Assembly: GCF_009451885.1 (NCBI RefSeq)
Contig: NZ_WIAO01000001.1
Location: 186,001 to 250,000, forward strand
Length of the DNA stretch: 64,000 nt
Direction of reading: 5' to 3'
Source of the DNA: Glycomyces albidus
Lineage (GTDB): Bacteria > Actinomycetota > Actinomycetes > Mycobacteriales > Micromonosporaceae
Shown: positions 61,296 to 64,000 of the stretch, piece by piece
Layout: every line of letters begins with the position of its first letter
How positions within the stretch are numbered: position 1 is the stretch's first letter
The notes under the pieces: model-generated
What the model saw: only the letters and a program-made list of their open reading frames with translations
Database searches by the model: none
What the model was told of the DNA's origin: nothing
Translations under genes and position numbers: made by a program

Positions 61296-63671
61296 TCATG
61301 CGGCGATGTCGCCGTAGACGATGCCTCGGCCGTTGGTGGTGAGGTAGACGCGGCCGTAGATCCGGGGGTCGCCGGTGATGGCGGACCCCGACCAGGCCCA
61401 CTGGTGGTCGTCGTCGTTGATGCGGTGCCAGCGGGTGCCGCCGTCGATCGAGCGGTAGATCGCGGCCTTGCCGTCGATCTCGGCCGAGGTGTAGATCGCC
61501 GGGTATCCGGATCGCTTGGCGGGCTTTCCGAAGCCGACGGACTCGGCGGTCTCGAAGGCGGCGATGCGCTTCCAGGTCGTGCCGGCGTCCTTGGAGCGCC
61601 ACATGCCGCCCCCGATGCCTTCGGTCTCGTCCCCGCGTCCGGCGAGCCAGATGTGGTTCTTGTGGCCGGGGACGGCCCGGAAGTCCTCGACGGCCGCGGC
61701 GGGCAGGCCGGTCGCGCCCGTGTCGGTGAAGGTCTTGCCGCCGTCGGTGCTGCGGTAGAACGTGCCGCCCGAGAACGAGTACAGGACCGAGGCCCTGACG
61801 CGGTCGGACCGGATCTTCGCGCCGGCCGGCAGCCCCTCCACGGGGTTCCAGGTCTCGCCGAGGTCCGTGCTGTACACCGGGGTGACCTCGGTGCCGCTGG
61901 GCGACCAGAGGATCGTGGACCCGTCGGCGGTGATCGCGACGGTGCCGCCGTGGCCGTCGCCGGGGACGCCTTCCAGGCGCGCGGCGTTGCGCCAGGTCTT
62001 GCCGCGGTCGGTGGAGACGCCGACGTGTCCCTTCTCGTTGCCGTGGACGTTGCCGGTGCCCACGATGATGTCCGGGTTCGACTGGGCGAAGTCGACGCTG
62101 GTGCCGGTGGACCAGTCGGTGTCGATCATGGGTTCGGCCCGGTCGAGGTCGGTGTGGACGAAGCCGCCGACGTCGCCGACCGCGGAGACGAGCGTGCCGC
62201 CGATCGCGGCGAGGTCGAGGACCGCGCACTCCTCGACGCCTTCGGCGCGGACGCCGACGGCGAACTGCTCGACGGGCAGGGGCACGCGCTCGCCCGCTTC
62301 GTTCTCGCCGATGAGCTCGCCTTGCGAGTCCCACTGGGTCAGCGAGTCGGTGCCCCAGATGGTGGCGCCGGTGCCCCACATGATCCGGTCCGAGTCGTGG
62401 GGGTCGATGGCGAGCGCGTCGATCATCCAGCCGTGCTTGACCGCGTACGCCGGGCCCTGGTCCTCGCCGTTCCACGACAGCCACGGGCTGCCGCTGTCAT
62501 CCATGGCGAACCGGTCGTGCCGGTCCTGGCCCTCGGCGTAGCCCCAGCTCAGCGACCAGGTGGCGCCGGAGTCGGTCGAGCGGTAGAGGATCTCGTCGGG
62601 CCACCAGTTGTTGCGCGTGGCCGCCATCAGCGTGCCGGGGTTCTGGCGGTCGACGGTGATGCCGCCGAAGCCGGGGATCACGCCGCGCGGGTTGTAGGCG
62701 GGCGTGACGTCCGTCCATTCGCCGGTCTGGGTGGCGAGCCGCACGATCTTCCCGCCGCTGCCCGAGGCGGGGGCGCCGTTGTACGGTCCGGGGTCGTGGC
62801 TGGTCACCATGTACAGGTAGCCGTTGGTGTTGTCCACTGCGGACTGCGTGGGGAAGGTGCGGTTGCCGTCGGCGGAGCCGAGGATCTCGGCCGCGCCGGG
62901 GACGGGCTGCCAGGTCGCGCCGCCGTCTTCGGAGACGTACAGCGGGTCGGCCGGGTCGGCCACGCCCACGTAGATCTTGCCGCCGATCTGGTCGAAGTCG
63001 ATCCAGATGACGCCCTGGTTGTCGGAGAGGGTCGGGTTCGAGGGGTCGACGACGAAGTTCCCGGGGTTGGGGAAGTTCTCGACGGCGGCCCAGGTGCGCC
63101 CGTGGTCCTTCGAGCGCCACAGGCCGTTCCCGCTCGGCGTTCCCAGGTACAGCTCGCTGTTGTCGGCGGGGTTGACCGCGAGGCGTTCGCCCATGCCGCG
63201 GCCGGGCATGTTGCCGCCCTGCTTGAACGGCAGTTCGGCGGCGCCCCAGGTCTCGCCCTGGTCGTCGGAGTAGAGGACCGCGCCGTTGTTGGGGTCCCAG
63301 TCGATGGTGTAGGTGCCGACGGCGGCGTAGACGCGGTTCGGTTCGACCGGGTCGGTGGCCATGGAGACGACGCCGGACCAGCCCCACTTGTCGCGGCCGA
63401 CCCAGTCGAGGAGCGGCTTCCAGGTCCGGGTGTCCTCCTGCCAGCGGTAGCAGCCGCCGATGTCGGTGCGGGCGTAGATCAGGCCCGGCTCGGTCTCGTT
63501 GAAGACGATTCCCGGGACGAAGCCGCCGCCGTTGATGACGGCGTTCTTCCAGACGTAGGCGTCGCCGCCGCGGCCGCCCTCTTCACGGGCCCAGGCCGGC
63601 AGGGTGCCGGCGGTGACCGCGGCGGCGGCCGCCGCCGCGCCGACGGATGCGGTGAATGTGCGTCGTCGCAT
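61296..63671 (-). CDS. Secreted GH74 xyloglucanase
   Basis: A 791-residue secreted enzyme. The N-terminus MRRRTFTASVG looks like a Tat-type or Sec signal to about residue 28. The GH74 fold is two seven-bladed propellers, visible through many Asp-box repeats (YSDDQGETW, VSEDGGATW, RSTDSGATW, VSTDRGKTW, YSTDLGETW, RSTDGGKTF, RSKDAGTTW, RSIDGGTRW). Conserved catalytic Asp are expected in DIGGCYRW (near residue 70) and in the second half (DVGGFVH, near 480). It cuts the beta-1,4 backbone of xyloglucan; no CBM is attached. Followed on the same strand by the esterase. Confidence 0.93.
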   Translation of the reverse strand: MRRRTFTASVGAAAAAAAVTAGTLPAWAREEGGRGGDAYVWKNAVINGGGFVPGIVFNETEPGLIYARTDIGGCYRWQEDTRTWKPLLDWVGRDKWGWSGVVSMATDPVEPNRVYAAVGTYTIDWDPNNGAVLYSDDQGETWGAAELPFKQGGNMPGRGMGERLAVNPADNSELYLGTPSGNGLWRSKDHGRTWAAVENFPNPGNFVVDPSNPTLSDNQGVIWIDFDQIGGKIYVGVADPADPLYVSEDGGATWQPVPGAAEILGSADGNRTFPTQSAVDNTNGYLYMVTSHDPGPYNGAPASGSGGKIVRLATQTGEWTDVTPAYNPRGVIPGFGGITVDRQNPGTLMAATRNNWWPDEILYRSTDSGATWSLSWGYAEGQDRHDRFAMDDSGSPWLSWNGEDQGPAYAVKHGWMIDALAIDPHDSDRIMWGTGATIWGTDSLTQWDSQGELIGENEAGERVPLPVEQFAVGVRAEGVEECAVLDLAAIGGTLVSAVGDVGGFVHTDLDRAEPMIDTDWSTGTSVDFAQSNPDIIVGTGNVHGNEKGHVGVSTDRGKTWRNAARLEGVPGDGHGGTVAITADGSTILWSPSGTEVTPVYSTDLGETWNPVEGLPAGAKIRSDRVRASVLYSFSGGTFYRSTDGGKTFTDTGATGLPAAAVEDFRAVPGHKNHIWLAGRGDETEGIGGGMWRSKDAGTTWKRIAAFETAESVGFGKPAKRSGYPAIYTSAEIDGKAAIYRSIDGGTRWHRINDDDHQWAWSGSAITGDPRIYGRVYLTTNGRGIVYGDIAA

Positions 63672-63850
63672 CGAGTACTCCTTTGATTTCGGTTGCGAGC
63701 GGTTGCTGAAAGCGCCGGGACGCGGACGCGGGCCGGCGCGGGAAGTGTTCGGGTGCGGTGCGTGCCTTGGGGAGCGGCCGGGAGTTGCGGGCGTCCGGGC
63801 CCGGCGGGATCCGGACGCCCTCCCCCTTGCGGACCCTCACAGACCGCGGG

Positions 63851-64000
63851 TCATCCCTTCACGGCGCCGGTGATGACGGCCTTCGTGAAGTGCTTCTGAA
63901 TGAACGGGTACATGAGCACGATCGGGATGATCGTGCAGACCACGACGGCCATCTTGAGCGCGGCGGTCGGCGCGGCCTCGCCCTGGTCCCGGTACTGGGC
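63851..64000 (-). CDS. Sugar ABC transporter permease, C-terminal fragment
   Basis: Only the last 49 codons are in the window; the gene continues past the right edge. The ending AALKMAVVVCTIIPIVLMYP and FIQKHFTKAVITGAVKG is typical of LplC/YtcP-type permeases (ABC oligosaccharide importers). It lies upstream of the GH74 gene on the same strand, with 179 bases between, so xyloglucan oligosaccharide import by this system is a reasonable inference. Confidence 0.9.
   Translation of the reverse strand, partial: AQYRDQGEAAPTAALKMAVVVCTIIPIVLMYPFIQKHFTKAVITGAVKG

Noticed and set aside
59682-63686. 1334-residue plus-strand frame
   Set aside because: Shadow opposite the GH74 and esterase genes; composition typical of reverse-strand GC-rich frames.

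Overview
The window is very GC-rich, densely coded, uses GTG and TTG starts freely, and has Shine-Dalgarno sites of the GGAGG type. The gene families point to a filamentous, spore-forming actinomycete: a SapB/ram-like class III lanthipeptide cluster, a PASTA Ser/Thr kinase, an ECF41 sigma factor, an actinobacterial family A polymerase, secreted glycoside hydrolases and MmyB-type XRE regulators. A Glycomycetaceae- or Micromonosporales-like genome would fit, but that placement is an inference, not something the sequence proves. No rRNA, tRNA, CRISPR array, insertion sequence or integrase was found.

Layout. 0.2-5 kb: SRPBCC protein with a divergent TetR regulator, an LPXTG wall-anchored protein, and a DoxX/ECF41 sigma pair. 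5-6.6 kb: DUF2264 protein. 6.9-15.7 kb: the most interesting locus, a ram-like lanthipeptide cluster consisting of a LanKC synthetase, a 48-residue precursor (missed by simple ORF length cut-offs) with three SxxSxxxC ring motifs, a strong hairpin, about 0.75 kb of degenerate tandem repeats, two ABC transporter half/full units, a small conserved protein and a convergent RamR-type regulator. 15.8-21 kb: DedA protein, MMPL transporter with its TetR regulator, lactonase, MsrB. 21.7-27.9 kb: PASTA kinase, HrpB helicase, M50-type protease and small proteins. 28-34 kb: a beta-glucan uptake locus (GH16-CBM6 glucanase, solute-binding protein, two permeases, LacI regulator) with matching operators. 34.4-39.8 kb: divergent polymerase I-like protein, then an ABC exporter plus two-component system. 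40-49.5 kb: methyltransferases, GNAT, HAD, alpha/beta hydrolase, three SDRs, K+ channel-like protein, XRE regulator. 49.6-56.4 kb: P1B-type metal ATPase with divergent ArsR, MFS exporter with divergent MocR-type regulator, and an AHSA1/ArsR/glyoxalase operon. 56.7-64 kb: PQQ-propeller lipoprotein, RibD-C reductase, AraC regulator, CBM13 esterase, GH74 xyloglucanase and the tail of a sugar ABC permease.

Across 11-40 kb a family of short, near-identical DNA motifs (roughly AGTGGCATGTCACATGTCAC) recurs eight times, inside genes as well as between them. I cannot assign it to a known site. Together with the three-ring SapB-like precursor it is the best candidate for something undescribed here.
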